Assembly (NCBI GenBank): GCA_964035545.1
Contig: CAXIUT010000037.1
Coordinates: forward strand, 37,446 to 101,445
Length of the DNA: 64,000 nucleotides
Reading direction: 5' to 3'
Source of the DNA: Bugula neritina
Taxonomy: Eukaryota > Bryozoa > Gymnolaemata > Cheilostomatida > Bugulidae
Below, one piece after another: positions 38,252 to 51,204 of the stretch. The notes beneath the pieces were generated by a model that was not told where the DNA came from, did not search any database, and saw nothing but the letters and a program-made list of their open reading frames with translations. Position 1 is the stretch's first letter. Every line of letters starts with the position of its first letter. A program made the position numbers and the translations under genes.

Positions 38252-39278
38252 ATGGACCTCGATTTTTTGCTTTTCACTCCACCTAAACGAAAATATTCAT
38301 TTATGTAATTCTGGGGATAAACCGTATTTATTCCTAAAACTCGTAAGAAAACCAAAGGCGAGTCTCACTTCTCCTTTCTTAACTGCTATCAAGCATCAAC
38401 TAACAATTAGGTACATATGACTGTTGATGCTGCTTTGCTAGAAACTAAGGGAACTCTTGATTTTGAAACAGAATTGAGTACAGATTCATCTCATCAGGCT
38501 CAGGAATAGTTCTAGATTGAAAAATATATTCCTTGTTTATATTTGAACTCAATGGTCAACAGTAAATATTTGATTTTGTACTTTCATGCTTCAGGGGAAG
38601 ATATTAAATTATGCAGCAAATTGCTGGATCTACTTCGAAACCTCTACCAGGTAAAACAGTTTCTATTTAGTGTAATGTTATGGCAATGGAATATCCTGGT
38701 TATAGTATATACAAGGGTGATTTGTCCTCAGAAACAGTTAAAAGTGATAGCTTCTATCTCTATAACTATCTTGTCACAACTCTAGGATTTAAACAAGAAA
38801 ATATCATTATTGTTGGAAGGTCTATTGGAACTGGTGTTTCACTTTAACTTATGCAAAAAACAAAACCAGGAGCTCTTGCCCTTATCAGTCCCTTTGCAAG
38901 TGTTAAGTCATTGGCTCGCTAGTTTGCAGGATTTTTTGGACAATTACTCGCTAAAGAGACATATGATAACCGAACAAACATCATGGCAGTTAGTTGTCCT
39001 ACATTCTTTCTTCATGGAAAAAAAGATTAGATAATATCAGTATAGAATACAAAGGAACTTGCAAGTATTGGTTATCTTATTTAGAGTTATGTTATCAAAA
39101 GAATCAAGTAGTAATGCCTGAAGAAATGACTCATTCTAATTTCGATTTTTATTCTGATTTAGCTGATCCTTTAAGATAATTTTTGATGACAAATGGTTTT
39201 GGGTTTTATGAACCTCAACAAAATGGCCCAATAATACCTGATATATTATTCAAATGCCCTGAATAGTATAAATTCTGA
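38252..39278 (+). CDS. Alpha/beta hydrolase, ABHD17/ABHD13-like
   Basis: 328 residues, introns 38651-38670 and 39065-39084 (20 nt each). ABHD17 enzymes remove palmitate from proteins. After an N-terminal region, YLILYFHASGEDI supplies the oxyanion HG-like strand, CNVMAMEYPGYSIYKG the family YxGYGxS-type loop, IIIVGRSIGTGVSLQL the nucleophile elbow (G-R-S-I-G), CPTFFLHGKKDQII the Asp-bearing strand, and MTHSNF the catalytic His. The triad would be Ser, Asp, His. It opens unit 4, 140 nt from the telomere block. Confidence 0.82.
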
Positions 39279-39371
39279 TTTTTAAACTTATTTCTCCTTC
39301 TTTCTCAACATCGACTATTTAATTTAATCATTTTAACAATATTTATTGTAATAATTCTATTCAACGGTCAA

Positions 39372-39737
39372 ATGGGAAGCAGCCAACCTCAGTAGACTCT
39401 CGATCCTAACTTCCAAATGCACAAATACCTCAACCAAGGTCTTAATCAAAAACAAATTATGATGATTCGTAGTGCTTTTAATTCCTACGAACCTTCTAAC
39501 GGATAAATTCCTTTTCAGAAGTATAAGGAAGTGATCATGCAAACAGAAGCAAAAGATTTGTTAAATAAAAAATTGCAAAATAGAGAAACTATTAACTTTG
39601 ACGAGTTTTTTGGAATAGAAAAAGAAGTATTGTTGAGTCAACTTAAAAAGAATCCAGCTATGGAGATCGACTCAACTCAAGTTTAACCTCCATCCAACTT
39701 TTTTTGTCCTTATGCTCAATAAGTTGTCCGCAATTGA
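39372..39737 (+). CDS. Small putative N-myristoylated protein
   Basis: 121 residues, intronless. MGSSQP at the start fits an N-myristoylation site (Gly2, Ser5-like). The rest is a helical Lys/Gln/Glu protein with KYLNQGLNQKQIMMIRSAFN, like an EF-hand helix without a calcium loop. No family recognised. It lies 93 nt after the ABHD17-like gene on the same strand. Confidence 0.55.
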
Positions 39738-39906
39738 TATCAATATAATGAAATAATATTTCTCACTATCATGCTAAAAGGGTTTCTCCTATTTGTTCAG
39801 CTATAATCCTTTGATTTAAATTTGAGCCAGTCATTTTAATGATAGGAATAGATAAGGATTGAATTAAAAAGATTGATTGAGCGGACTAATAATATTTTGA
39901 TAAGAA

Positions 39907-40272
39907 ATGGAACTGAGTAGAGAAGTGCAGAACCTGCTATCGCATATCAATCAAACCATCAATTCTCAGAGTAGTGTCTCATCAAAGGTGCAACTTCCTT
40001 CTAAAGATCTCTCCATTGGATAACTTGCAGAACTTCTTTCAGTACTAGCTAAAGAGTATAATACCACACTTCCTGTTCTGATTCGTAAACTAGACCATGT
40101 TTCTGGTGATATTAAAGCTTTGGATAAGATGTATACTCAAAAAGACTAAAAACTTGAATGGACAGCTGAAGAAGATGAACTTTTGGCAAAGAACCCAGGA
40201 ATTATGGTAAGATGGAAGGGTTAAGAGGCTGTAGATCTTCGCAAACGATACCTCAATACTCGTATTAGATGA
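39907..40272 (+). CDS. Protein resembling the RAP1 C-terminal (RCT) domain
   Basis: 121 residues, intronless. In the second half VLIRKLDHVSGDIKALDKMY followed by WTAEEDELLAKNPGIMVRWK and GQEAVDLRKRYL parallels the order of features in human RAP1 (TERF2IP) RCT: a helix with SGN/SGD, AAL-type spacing, then W-S/T-x-x-D/E-D-x-x-L, then K-x-G..R. RAP1 binds shelterin TRF2 through this domain. The first half is a helical Gln/Ser-rich stretch. The comparison is from memory and not a search; a plain SANT-like helix pair is the alternative. Confidence 0.4.
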
Positions 40273-40297
40273 TTGTTTTAGCCATATAAGTAATAAA

Positions 40298-41310
40298 TCA
40301 TTGAATATTATTTGAAATATGAGAAGAAGATATTTCCTTTGGATTTGAATGAGGAAGTGAAATGATCTAAAGATCGGCTAGTTTTTTCTTTTTATTTATT
40401 TTGGCAAATAAGTCATCTTTGGATGATTTTTAACTTTACATAGCGAGAGTATTTGTTTTATTTTTTATTGATTGTAGGACTTGAAGCATTGTATTTTTAT
40501 TATTTTGTTCTTTAGATTCAATATTCAAATTTGTAGTTTATGTTTTTGATCTTTTGGATTTTTAGCTAACTTTATTTGACTTCATTTATATTTTTATTGG
40601 ATCAATTGCCTTGAATATTTATGAATTATTTTTTTTCTATCCTATTTACCTTTTATTTTTATCTGAAAATATAAAAGCATGACAGTAAAGATCGTTATTG
40701 ACAACTTTGACATTACTTTGATATTATTGGTGGTTTATGAATTCCATTTGTTCTTTTACTGTTTATAAAATTTGAGTAGGTTAGATATTAAGTGTTTTTT
40801 GCTGTTTTTTTCTTTTTTATATTTAATTCAAAGATTTTTTGAACTTATACTTGATTTGTTTGCCATCTCTAATATATTTGCTGATTCTTTATTTTAAGGA
40901 ACTATAAGCATCTTTTTTATTTTATCGACTGTGAACCAAAGGGTTGCTTTATATCTTACTTTGTACCTGAATTGTAGTGATTCAAGAATCCTAGAGTTTT
41001 ATCTTGAAATATCAATTTGTTTTCTTTTTTACAAAGGTGATAATTTTTTTTGATACTTAACAGGAGATAAACTATATTTATGTTCTAATTTAGATTCTAA
41101 TATACTTATATCTGAGTCAATTTATTAGTTATTGACTTTCAGAGATTCTTGATGATATCTTTTTTCAGTCTATTTAATTTTACTGTTAAACTCTGTTGAA
41201 TATTCAAGGGAGCTTTTTGTACGTTTGATGTTGTCAAGATGTTTTTGATAGTTATTATTTTGCATATAGAGGGAGCTCAGAGTTGGTAGATAGCAATGTT
41301 ATTTTTTCAT
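40298..41310 (-). CDS. Basic coiled-coil protein
   Basis: 330 residues, one 20-nt intron (40947-40966). Highly basic, Lys/Gln/Ser-rich with short heptad runs; ends EISSSHISNNIQ. No domain recognised. An alternative 31-nt intron at the same place gives another open frame, but the 20-nt version yields a longer frame with a normal stop. The stops of this gene and the RAP1-like gene are 25 nt apart. Confidence 0.6.
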
Positions 41311-41321
41311 AATAATAAATA

Positions 41322-41465
41322 ATGAAGGGAGGAAAAAATAATAAAAACGATGAAAGCAAAAAGTATTTATATGCCGAGCCAAAGTTTATGATTCCACCAA
41401 CCTCTACAAAGCTACCAGAACCTTTTAAATCCTTCTTGAAAAAGTAGTAAAGTCAAAAGAAGTGA
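41322..41465 (+). CDS. Small Lys/Pro-rich protein, 47 residues
   Basis: ATG to TGA with coding-like composition: MKGGKNNKNDESKKYLYAEP followed by FMIPPTSTKLPEPF and a basic tail. The PPTSxKLPxP segment looks like a short linear binding motif. The start is 11 nt from the start of the divergent coiled-coil gene, which is very close even here, so one start may be wrong. Confidence 0.45.
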
Positions 41466-41634
41466 ATGATTGATAAAATTTATCGACCTCTCATGAACAT
41501 AAATTAAATAGTTGATAGATTTAGTAGTTTAAATTGATTAGAATCATATAATGAATTCTTTTTGAAATTTCTGATTGTTTTATATTGAGTGATGATGTAA
41601 TTGATGGATATGGATAATAGTTATTATTTTTAAA

Positions 41635-44423
41635 ATGTAATTGTAGCAAGGTTCGTCTTAAAAATTGGTCTTAGAGGTGCTTGTCATGGGGCTAGATCCT
41701 GCTCTCACTCTCTTCAAGCCCAGTTGTAAATATAAACCGATGCCAGTTAGAATAGAAATGGGTTTCAAGTCTGGAATTGTTTACAGATCCACCTAAATAA
41801 ACCAAAAATAACACTAAACTAATCGCACTTACACAAGGAGTCTTTCTCCAGATCGGATTCTGCTAAAAGAACAGACCTCCTGTCTACTAAATTGATTTCG
41901 TATCTCAACCTACAGCTGAATGGATCTCTCTCAAATCCCCTCAATCTTTCAATGAAAGATTTGGTAATCTTATCCTTTGTTATAAAGCTGGCGATAATCC
42001 TATATGTGAGCCCTTGACTGATATTGAAATATTGATTACCGAAAGGAAGAGAATGAATGAAGAGAAAGAGGTGTTTATTTTACCAACTGGGTATAAAATA
42101 GTTAACAACAATCCTGTTTCTTCCAACTATTTGATCTACAAGAGAAGTAATTTCTATTTAATATAGTGCGTAGTCCCTTAGAGCAAACTTTTAAAGCTAT
42201 TTTGCTTGAAAAATATTCAGAGTAAAGTTCTAAAATATCACTAAATATGTTGCCACTTTTTTGTTTTCCAGAAGGAATACATTTGGCGAAGGAACTTAAA
42301 GGTTTTATAAACTTTAACTTCATTCTTACAACATAACTAGGCGATAGAATTTATTGCAATTGTCTCTCATTCAAAGAAAATCTTTAAGAAAAATACAAAG
42401 AACAATTAGGATTGCCTTTGACTGATAGAATTTATTATTAAAAAGCTATTTGTGTTTTATCAAAACATAGATATACAGATGAGTTCAGCGACTGTCTACA
42501 ACATCTCTATCGACTATCTATGAGTAAAAATGATATTCCTTTTTATCAAGTAGTAACTGCCTTTGTATAAGGTCTTATTTTACCTAAAGATCTGGGAATA
42601 AGTGGAGTTAAGTATGATTATAGTGGAAGCAATATAACTTTTAATACAAATCCAACATATCCTATTATTTCTGTACTCATATTTTTATCTAGGAAAGAGC
42701 AATTTATTGTGTTTTCAAATTTTTACCTATTCAAGTGATTATTAGTGTCTTTGAGGCTATTCTTCTTGAGAAAAAAATAATTTTTGTTTCTCAGTCAAAG
42801 ACAGTTCTTGGCTATGCAGTTGAGGCATTTTTAGCTCTTATTTTTCCTTTCAAATGGGAACATGTTATCATACCTATTCTTCCTTCAACTTTAAAAGAAT
42901 ATTTAAGTGCTCCTGTACCTCTAATTGCTGGAATAGCACCCAGTATGCTTGACAGAAATATTGAATCTGATGTATTTTTCAAATGATTTAGAGTATTGTC
43001 GTATAAATGGATAATGGAAGCATACTAAATGATGAAGATTTACCTCCATTACCAGATAAAATGGAAAAATTACTTAAAAAAAGACTGGACAGTTTCTAGC
43101 TTTATAATGAAGAGGAAGTTAAAGAGTATTTATAAAATCCTGAATCAACTTATATTTTCAAAATGCAAGAGGTCTAACATCCTAATTTTCAAAGCCACTT
43201 GGTCAGAGACTGTTTTTACTAGTTTATTCTTACCCTTATGAAAAATTATAAAAAGTTTTGGGTACTTTTTCCTTACTTAGAAAACTCAAAAGTATAAAGA
43301 TAGTAAAGAAAATAGTTCTATAGGATTAACTGAACCTCAATTACTTAATGATATTTTTCGTCTTCAAGATTTTCTATCAGATCTAGGAATGACTAAAGTT
43401 GGTTCATTTGGATACAAACTAACAGAAGGCACCCTTTTTACTTCATTTATCTAGAGAAGACATCAATATTCTGATGATAAATAATTGATTTTTTTCGATC
43501 AGAGTATTGATAAAAAGAAGGCTAAAAAAGATATTAAACTTATTGAAAGAATAATAAATTTAGACTATATTGTTGCAAAACCTCCTCAAAATTAAGATAA
43601 AAATATTTATATTTATGAACAATTTCCTAGTATATTGTAAAATGTAGCCATAAAATAAGCATAAATCAACTTGCAAATAGACTCAGTTAATGAATAATAG
43701 CTATAAATCTTAGAGTAATTTTTGTAGTCAGAGTTAAGACAAAATAAAAGATTATTTATTGAGCCTTAATCTGAAGATATTGACTATAAAATATAAAGTT
43801 TACTTTTATAGAAATTTAGAATTAGATATGAATAATATGTAGAACGGGTTGGCATAAATAAAAATGAAACTATAAGAAGTTCTTTAGTTCCAAAAAGATT
43901 CAATAGTAGATAAATTTATGACAAACTGAGGTAATTCGAAAGATTATATCTTTAGCAGATGAACTATGTTGAGGATCTATTTGCAAGTTGGCCTTATGAC
44001 TTAGGAAAATCAGGAAAAATAAAAGAATTATCCAAAAGATAATATTTAAAAAGGTATATGCATGAAGATAACTTCTCAGAAGATTAACTACTTTGTATAT
44101 ATGATGAATACTATGGATATAAATATCGAAACTATGAAACGATGGTCCTTAATAATGTGAAAATAACTTTTCTTGACCGTCAGGAGATGAGTATTAATAG
44201 TCAAGCTAGTTTAGAGAATTTAAAGAGTTCTAAAAAGAGAATTAAGTATCAGTATTAAATATATTTTCAGCATTTCAAGTTAAAAAACTTTATAAACAAA
44301 ATTATACCAGATCAAGGCTGTCACTTTTTCAACTTTGCAATCAATAAGATTCAACAGCAAAATGTTTACAACTGGACCCTTTAGACTTTTATCGAATGGA
44401 AACAATCTTTAGAAAAGAAATGA
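41635..44423 (+). CDS. DENN-domain protein with MABP-like insert (Crag/DENND4 type)
   Basis: 894 residues from six exons; introns 41762-41786 (25 nt), 42147-42166, 42673-42692 and 42972-42991 (20 each), 43262-43280 (19). DENN proteins are Rab exchange factors. LVLEVLVMGLDPAL opens like uDENN; PLTDIEILITERKR and SNYLIYKR resemble the MABP domain of DENND4. LPLFCFPEGIHL, IQVIISVFEAILLEKKIIFV and PFKWEHVIIPILPSTLKEYL followed by APVPLIAGI are classic DENN motifs. dDENN follows, then a Gln-rich helical tail. The last exons are secure; the first intron is tentative because two other frames are partly open. Two Rab genes lie next to it. Confidence 0.8.
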
Positions 44424-44472
44424 TCTAATTATTTTGAAGAGTTAAATCACTTTAAAACAATCTATACATAAA

Positions 44473-45165
44473 TCAGCAACATTATTATTTCTTTTTTTGG
44501 ATATGATTCCCTAACCGTATTCCTGTAGATTCATTATATGGATCTATTTATTTATCCTCTATTTTTTTCAGAAGATCTCGAGTAATCATTCTAAAAGACT
44601 ACTTTAAAAGTCGAATTACTTATTCAGTAAGAAAAGTATTTTTAGCTGAGCATTCCATAAAAAGCAGATTATTATCTTTAGCAAAAGCTGAAGCAGCATC
44701 AATACTGACTTCTCTTTTTCTAACTAGTGAATAAGATACGTGTTTTGCAAATCATTTTTATTTCCTACCAAAAGAATGCTAATATTTTAATTTTTTGAGC
44801 TGAATCTGACTTAGTCTATCCATTTTTATAACTGATCAAAAGAGGATCGATTGGTAATATCATACATCAAGATGGCAGCTATTGCATTGCGATAATATAA
44901 ACGAGTAATTGAACTAAATAATTATTGTCCTGCCTTGATAAAAGGAAGTTTACAGTATCCCAAAGTTGGATATTTATTTGTTTATCATTGATTTAAAGTG
45001 TTTTTTGTCCTATTTCAAAAGAAACAGTTGTTTTTCCTTCCTAACTAAATTTTCCTTAGAGAAATTGAACAAATAAAGATGATTTTCCCACACCTTTCTA
45101 AAATAAACTATACTTGGCTAACCTACTAGGATGTATTTGAATAAATATGTATAATTTGCATTCAT
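44473..45165 (-). CDS. Rab-family small GTPase
   Basis: 203 residues, five exons; introns 45094-45113, 44934-44953, 44720-44739 (20 nt each) and 44599-44619 (21, in frame). P-loop GQPSVGKSS, WDTAGQQLFSSITRLYYRNA, switch II, NKND and CSAKN nucleotide motifs are present, ending in CysCys for double prenylation. Rabs direct vesicle traffic. The position of GKTTV after the effector region lacks the usual Thr-Ile-Gly. Without the third intron the gene seems frameshifted, but a 20-nt intron resolves this exactly. Confidence 0.85.
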
Positions 45166-45331
45166 TATTGTTATTATTAAAGGAATCATATCAAAATAAC
45201 AAAAATATAGACTATGATTTCCAAGAAAATAATAAAATATCATCTTAGACTATATCCTGTATGAGATGAATTTGTCCTTTATATTCATATTTTCAAAAGA
45301 AATCAATTATAAATTTAGTAAATGTGAATTA

Positions 45332-46034
<703 letters not shown>

Positions 46035-46192
46035 AATAATATTATATAATGGAGTTTACAATTACTCTGTAAGAATTTAATTATAGTATAAACAGGATAA
46101 TACAGGTTAAAAACTGCTTTTTAGATTTTTTTAAGACTTGATTATAATAATATTTCTTATAAGATGAGAAATCCATCATAAGTATTTGATTA

Positions 46193-46261
46193 GGGGTTGG
46201 GGTTGGGGTTGGGGTTGGGGTTGGGGTTGGGGTTGGGGTTGGGGTTGGGGTTGGGGTTGGG
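46193..46261. repeat. TTGGGG telomere repeat block, right end of unit 4
   Basis: About eleven regular TTGGGG units, joined directly to the sequence of the next unit. Confidence 0.95.
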
Positions 46262-46279
46262 TAACTTCATGAAGAAAAT

Positions 46280-47420
46280 ATGTAACTTGAGAAAACTCTT
46301 GACAAAATAACAATATAGACGAGAAAAGTATATTAATAAGCAGATAAAAGTCTTGAACTTCAAAGTAAAATTCGATCTCTTTCCAAAACAGTTCTACAAC
46401 TCGGTAAAACTATCATTAGTTTAAAATATAAAATTTAAGCTCAATAGATCTAAATTGACAAAGTAAATACTCAAAGCAAAAAGATATAAGTTTGAAGAAG
46501 TTGAAGTATAAGATAAGAAATAGTAAAAAGAAGGATCAAATATCGAATAAATATTGAATATATCTCTTCAAAAATTGACTTAAACCAATGATTAAAAGTA
46601 GTTAATTAATATGAATTTGAGGCAATCATATGCAAAGTTGAGAGATTATGAAGTTTAAATACAAATTAAAGATAAAACTATATTAAATCTTAATTCTACT
46701 ATTGAAGTATTAAAAAATAGATCCAGCCAATAGTAACAGAAGAGAATCATTAATAGTTGGAATTTAAGTTAGGATTATGTTAAAAAGGCTCAATAAATGT
46801 GTATGAATTTAAACCCAGGCTCTGAACTTTGTTTGAAAAGAAGAATAAAAGTATTAGAAGAGGAATTAAAAGAAAACCAATATTTATTTATTAACTAGAG
46901 AAATATTATTGACCAGCAAAGAATAAAGTTATAATAAAAAGAAATGGGATTATTTTTATTTTAGAAAAATTTAAAGGAAAAATAAGATAAGTTATCTCAA
47001 TCTTATAAACAAGATCAAGATAGGTTAAGTCAAAAAAAGAAATAATTAGAAAAGGAATATAGAACAAAAATAAAATCAATTGAAGAATTTAGTTCTTCTA
47101 TAAATGTTGAGTAAAAGATTTAAAAGTATTAGAAGAATTTATCAAAATTGAAAAGCTAATTGACTAGGTCAATAATGGAAAATAATGAAAAAACAGATGT
47201 GATAAATTATATAAATTAAATATTAAAAGGTTTAAAAAACTAACATGATTTTTCAATTTAAAAAGCTATTGATGTTTAAATGGCTTATTTCGAAGCATCA
47301 ATTGCTCTTAAAAAATCTGAAGTAAAAAACTAAGAGCACAAAAGTAAAATAAAAGAGATGCTAGAAAGAATAAAGAAGAAACTTTAGTAAATTGAAAAAC
47401 AATTTCAAAAATAAAAATGA
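46280..47420 (+). CDS. Long coiled-coil protein at a chromosome end, N-terminus uncertain
   Basis: 370 residues if started at ATG 46280 with a 28-nt intron at 46463-46490; the total is a multiple of three. The first part (NMQLEKTLDKITIQTRKVYQ) is coiled coil in one frame and the remainder (KVLEEELKENQYLFINQRNI and onwards) in another, so an intron is required although its length is unusual. The frame stays open upstream into the telomere repeat only 19 nt away, so the true N-terminus may be missing. No domain beyond coiled coil. Confidence 0.55.
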
Positions 47421-47446
47421 TTATTATAATTAACTTCATCACTTCA

Positions 47447-48664
47447 TCATTTCATGTCTAACTTCACATATCTATGTCCTAATAAGAATGATACTTTTCT
47501 TTAGTTGCCTTCTTTTTTGTACTATTATAAAGCCAATAAAATATATTTTGCACTTTCTGCATGTTTACCCATATTTTCATGTATATTTGCTGCTTTTCAT
47601 AAATTACGCCTTTATTCATTCCTTTATGGTTCATAATATAAATGAATTTTCTCATAATCTTCAAGAGCTTATGACCACTTTTCCATTTTTTCTTTTAATC
47701 TTGCGCTTTGATATAATAAATCAATCATCATCTATCCTTGTTAAACTAGTTCCAAACTTCTATCAAGACTTAAAAGAGCTTCAGGATATTTATCTTGTTT
47801 TTCTTGAGTAAGACTTAATTGTTTGTAAATTTGATCAAGCATTTTTTTAACCTTTGGTTGTTTGCTTTTCCTTTAGGCAATTGCTTCTGTAAAATATTTC
47901 TAAGCGACAGAATACATTTAACAATTGGAATATATATTGGCAATATTAGCCAAAAGAAGAGAGCAATCATAGTTTTTACACGTACTATATGAAGAAATGG
48001 CTTAACTAAAAGCATTCATACTTAATTTTTCACTTCCAAGTTTAGCATAGCAACAACCTAAATTATTAAATATTTGCCCCAACTATTTTGATTCTATCAT
48101 TTATCTTTATTAAAGAACTTCTTTATAGTAATCAACCGCTTTATTGTATATTTTTGAACGATAGTAAGAATTAGCTAGAAAAGTTAATATCGATCGATAT
48201 TATTTTTTGAATGATTGATCTGTTTGTTATATGGGAAATTGTTCTCTTAGTTCTTCAAAAACTTAAATAGCCTAGCTTATTTAGCCTTATCTATATAGTT
48301 TCATTCCTAATTATTTAGGACTATTTGGGAGAAGGTTACTACTTAGTTCTGAACCTTCTTATTCTTCTTCTTGTTGGAAAAGACTATATGATTTATTATG
48401 AAGTCCAGCTTTGGAAGTTCTATAATATCGATCAACAGTGGAAGATTTAGGTCTGCTTTGTGTCATATTAAGATGGGTAAGATTATTTGGGTTTTATATG
48501 ATGTATGAAATTTCAATCTTTTTTTCTTCTTTAGGGAGAGGAACTTTACGAAGAAGAATAGTAAATTTATGAATTTCATTTTAGTTGAGAATTTGAACTA
48601 CTTGTTTAAACATTTATTATTTTGACATTCCAGATAGTTAGACAATTTAGACTTCTTCTTCCAT
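47447..48664 (-). CDS. TPR-repeat protein
   Basis: 399 residues, one short intron (47590-47607, 18 nt, could be 15) removing an in-frame TGA. At least four tetratricopeptide repeats are visible, for example ANSYYRSKIYNKAVDYYKEV, then FNNLGCCYAKLGSEKLSMNA, LANIANIYSNCQMYSVAQKY and IHENMGKHAESAKYILLALQ. TPRs bind peptide partners. The N-terminal 130 residues form a beta-like region (QVVQILNQNEIHKFTILLRK) and a Ser-rich linker. A possible leader intron lies upstream near 48690-48710. Confidence 0.75.
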
Positions 48665-49159
48665 TTTTTTCAATTATAATGTTCTATAAAGACTATATTA
48701 ACAAATAACTTACCAATCTTTTCTTCAATTAAATATTTATCGAATGAAAAAAAAAATATAGAATAAAATTATAAAACCCTTTCAATATCTCTTTTTAGAT
48801 ATGATTTTGAAAAAGATAAAATATTATAAAAAATTAAAACTAGAATATCAATAGGTCAAATCTGATATTTTGATATTTAAAGTCTTTAAACCCTCATAAT
48901 ATTAACAAATATGAATAAATTCGGTCTTTAAAAATTTTTATTATATATTTATCCTTATTTATTTCAAGATTTAAAATAATTATTTTAGAAAATATTTTCT
49001 CTTTAATAATAAAACAAAAATATTCTACTAAATTTTTAATTAAAAGAAGAAAATGACAAAAAGTTCACCTCTTTATCTAAAACAAAGAAGATATTATAAA
49101 TTATAAATTATGATAAGTGTTGTTGATTATTATAATATTCAATAGTAATTTTGAAAATA
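48665..49159. other. AT-rich intergenic region
   Basis: Divergent spacer of about 495 nt. Very AT-rich with poly-A and poly-T tracts. A GTAAGT..TATAG segment near 48690-48710 on the minus strand looks like a leader intron of the TPR gene. No RNA gene or coding frame seen. Confidence 0.45.
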
Positions 49160-50322
49160 ATGGAAACATCGAAATCTCATCGAATGATTGCTTCTAAAAA
49201 AAATATATAAGGTCAAGTGATAAAGGCGCCTTCAAATATTATTCCTAATTTGATTCTTTTTTGTACGAGCTACAGTTAAAAATAGGCAGACAACTATTAC
49301 AATCTTGTTCATCGAAGTTCAACTCAAAATATTTGCTTGATTTGTTTGGAAAGTACTCCTATAGATTAAATAATTTCAATGCCTAAATGTGGGCATACAT
49401 TTTGTCAATAGTGTCTGCACAATTATATGCTATATAAAATCAGGACTGGAGATAAACTTGAGTGTCCTTCTTCAAGTTGTACATAATAGATATTCAAAAC
49501 AAATCCTGCTTATCATCAACTTTCTGATTGGTATAAATAACGCAATTAAAAAGTAAAAATATGGAGGCAGAATATGGAGAACGATAAAGAAAGGTTATGT
49601 ACAAAATGCAAAGGAAAAGTTAATTTTAGTGATAATAAGCCAACTTGTGATAGTTGTCGATAATAATATTGCAAAGATTGTAAACTAAAAGAGCATGGTA
49701 GCCTTTCATGCGAGTAGGCTTATCCTAGTAACTTTTGTATATGGAAAAGATGTCCAACTTGTAGTCATTTTAATGATAAAACTGGTGAAGGAAATAAGAT
49801 GAAATGTTAAAGTTGTACAACTAAGTTTTGTGCAGTTTGTAGATCAAATTGGACTGAACATCATATCCAATGTTCTCAGTAAATCGATCCTATGCTAGAT
49901 CGGGTATATAGCAAGTATCTATCTACTTATATAGATCATCCATTATGAAATGTTGTAGTTGCTGGAATATCTTTAAAGGAATCCTTTATATTATTCTATT
50001 ACCTTTTATCCTAATCTTGGCTGCTTTATGTATTATTTTGGCCTTTATCATCATAGTTATTGTTGGATTTATACTAAGTCCCTGCTATTCAAGAGCTGAA
50101 GGCTATGCTCCTTGGGCGACTGTGCTTTGTTGTCCTTGTTTAGGAATATACTCAGTTGGTCATTATCTGAATCAATTTTTATGTGAGTCTATTAAAGTAG
50201 CTTATGATCACTTAGGGCGATATTGCCTAACTATTAGAGCTTTATTTTGTTATTCAAAATCAAATGAACAGTAGTAAACAAAATCAACAAACCAATAAAG
50301 TAATGCAATTGAATATATTTGA
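49160..50322 (+). CDS. RBR-type E3 ubiquitin ligase with membrane tail
   Basis: 380 residues, one 20-nt intron (49914-49933). RBR ligases take ubiquitin onto a RING2 cysteine. RING1: CLICLESTP then CGHTFCQQCLHNYM and CPSSSC. IBR: LCTKCKGKV, CDSCRQQYCKDCKLKEHGSLSC. RING2: CPTCSHFNDKTGEGNKMKCQ then SCTTKFCAVC, which holds the expected catalytic Cys. After HIQCSQ come two long hydrophobic helices and cysteine-rich loops, so the protein is membrane-anchored at the C-terminus, as in several RBR ligases (RNF19/RNF217 types). Confidence 0.85.
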
Positions 50323-50353
50323 TGATTGTTTATATTTAAAATATTACAAAAAA

Positions 50354-51127
50354 TCATAATTTAGGCATTTATTCCCACTAGTCTACTTCAAACCTAGCAA
50401 AGGAATCAACTCTAACTGGTTAACAATGTTTAAAACTATATTTGTTTTCGATTTTGCCTTACTTAAATGATCTACCTAGTAAGAGATTTAAAACACAGTT
50501 GTGTGAAATGATGACTACTTTCGCACTATTTCCCAAGTTAATTCGATAGTTGATATGTTTCATCATCTTTTTTCTGAATATTTGAATTCTTCTCAGAAAT
50601 TGAGAATAAGACTAACCTCTGCCTTCTGATAATAATTGAAGGAATATTTAATTTACTGGCATTTTTCTATTACTAATCTAGTTTAATTATTGTTCAGAGC
50701 AGTTTAGAAAATACTGAAACCATGCTTCTCCCATTTTGTCCATAAATTTAAAATCAAATTAAGGGTATTCTGCTTTTAGTTGAGAAGTCGTTGTTCCTAA
50801 TGACCAAGCAGAACTTAATCGACTACATAGAAGAGGGTCAACTAATACTGGTAGTCCTCCCATAAGTTTGGAACATTACCGAGCTGTAGATAAGCATCTT
50901 CTAAGAGGTGAGCAGATGATCAAATCTGTTTCACTGAAGTGCCATTGAATTGAATCAACGTTTGATAGCATTTAGATTTCTGGGTCAAGAAGATTGGGAT
51001 TTAGCCTAAACTGTTTATAGATCTATGTCTATTTGTAGTCAGGATTTGATTGTTTTTGTTTGAATTTCTTTTTTTCTACGTTATGAAAACTTTCTGCATG
51101 GCGCATAAAAAATAGCTGGTCTGACAT
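50354..51127 (-). CDS. Histidine-phosphatase (phosphoglycerate mutase-like) family protein
   Basis: 257 residues, intronless. FFMRHAESFHNV carries the RHG-type catalytic motif (R-H-A-E), CSPLRRCLSTARQ the second arginine, and VVIISHNCVLN the second catalytic His. The enzyme transfers phosphate through a phospho-histidine; substrates range from sugars to proteins. The central insert resembles uncharacterised plant/protist members. The stop faces the RBR stop across 31 nt. Confidence 0.85.
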
Positions 51128-51204
51128 CAGAGTAAATAATATAATCAAAATAGATTGAGTTAATGATTTTAAATTTATATCCACGTTGTTAATTAATTAA
51201 ATTG

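Noticed and set aside
44715-44760. Apparent frameshift in the first Rab gene
   Set aside because: A 20-nt GT..AG intron at 44720-44739, at the same codon position as in the neighbouring Rab, restores the frame exactly.
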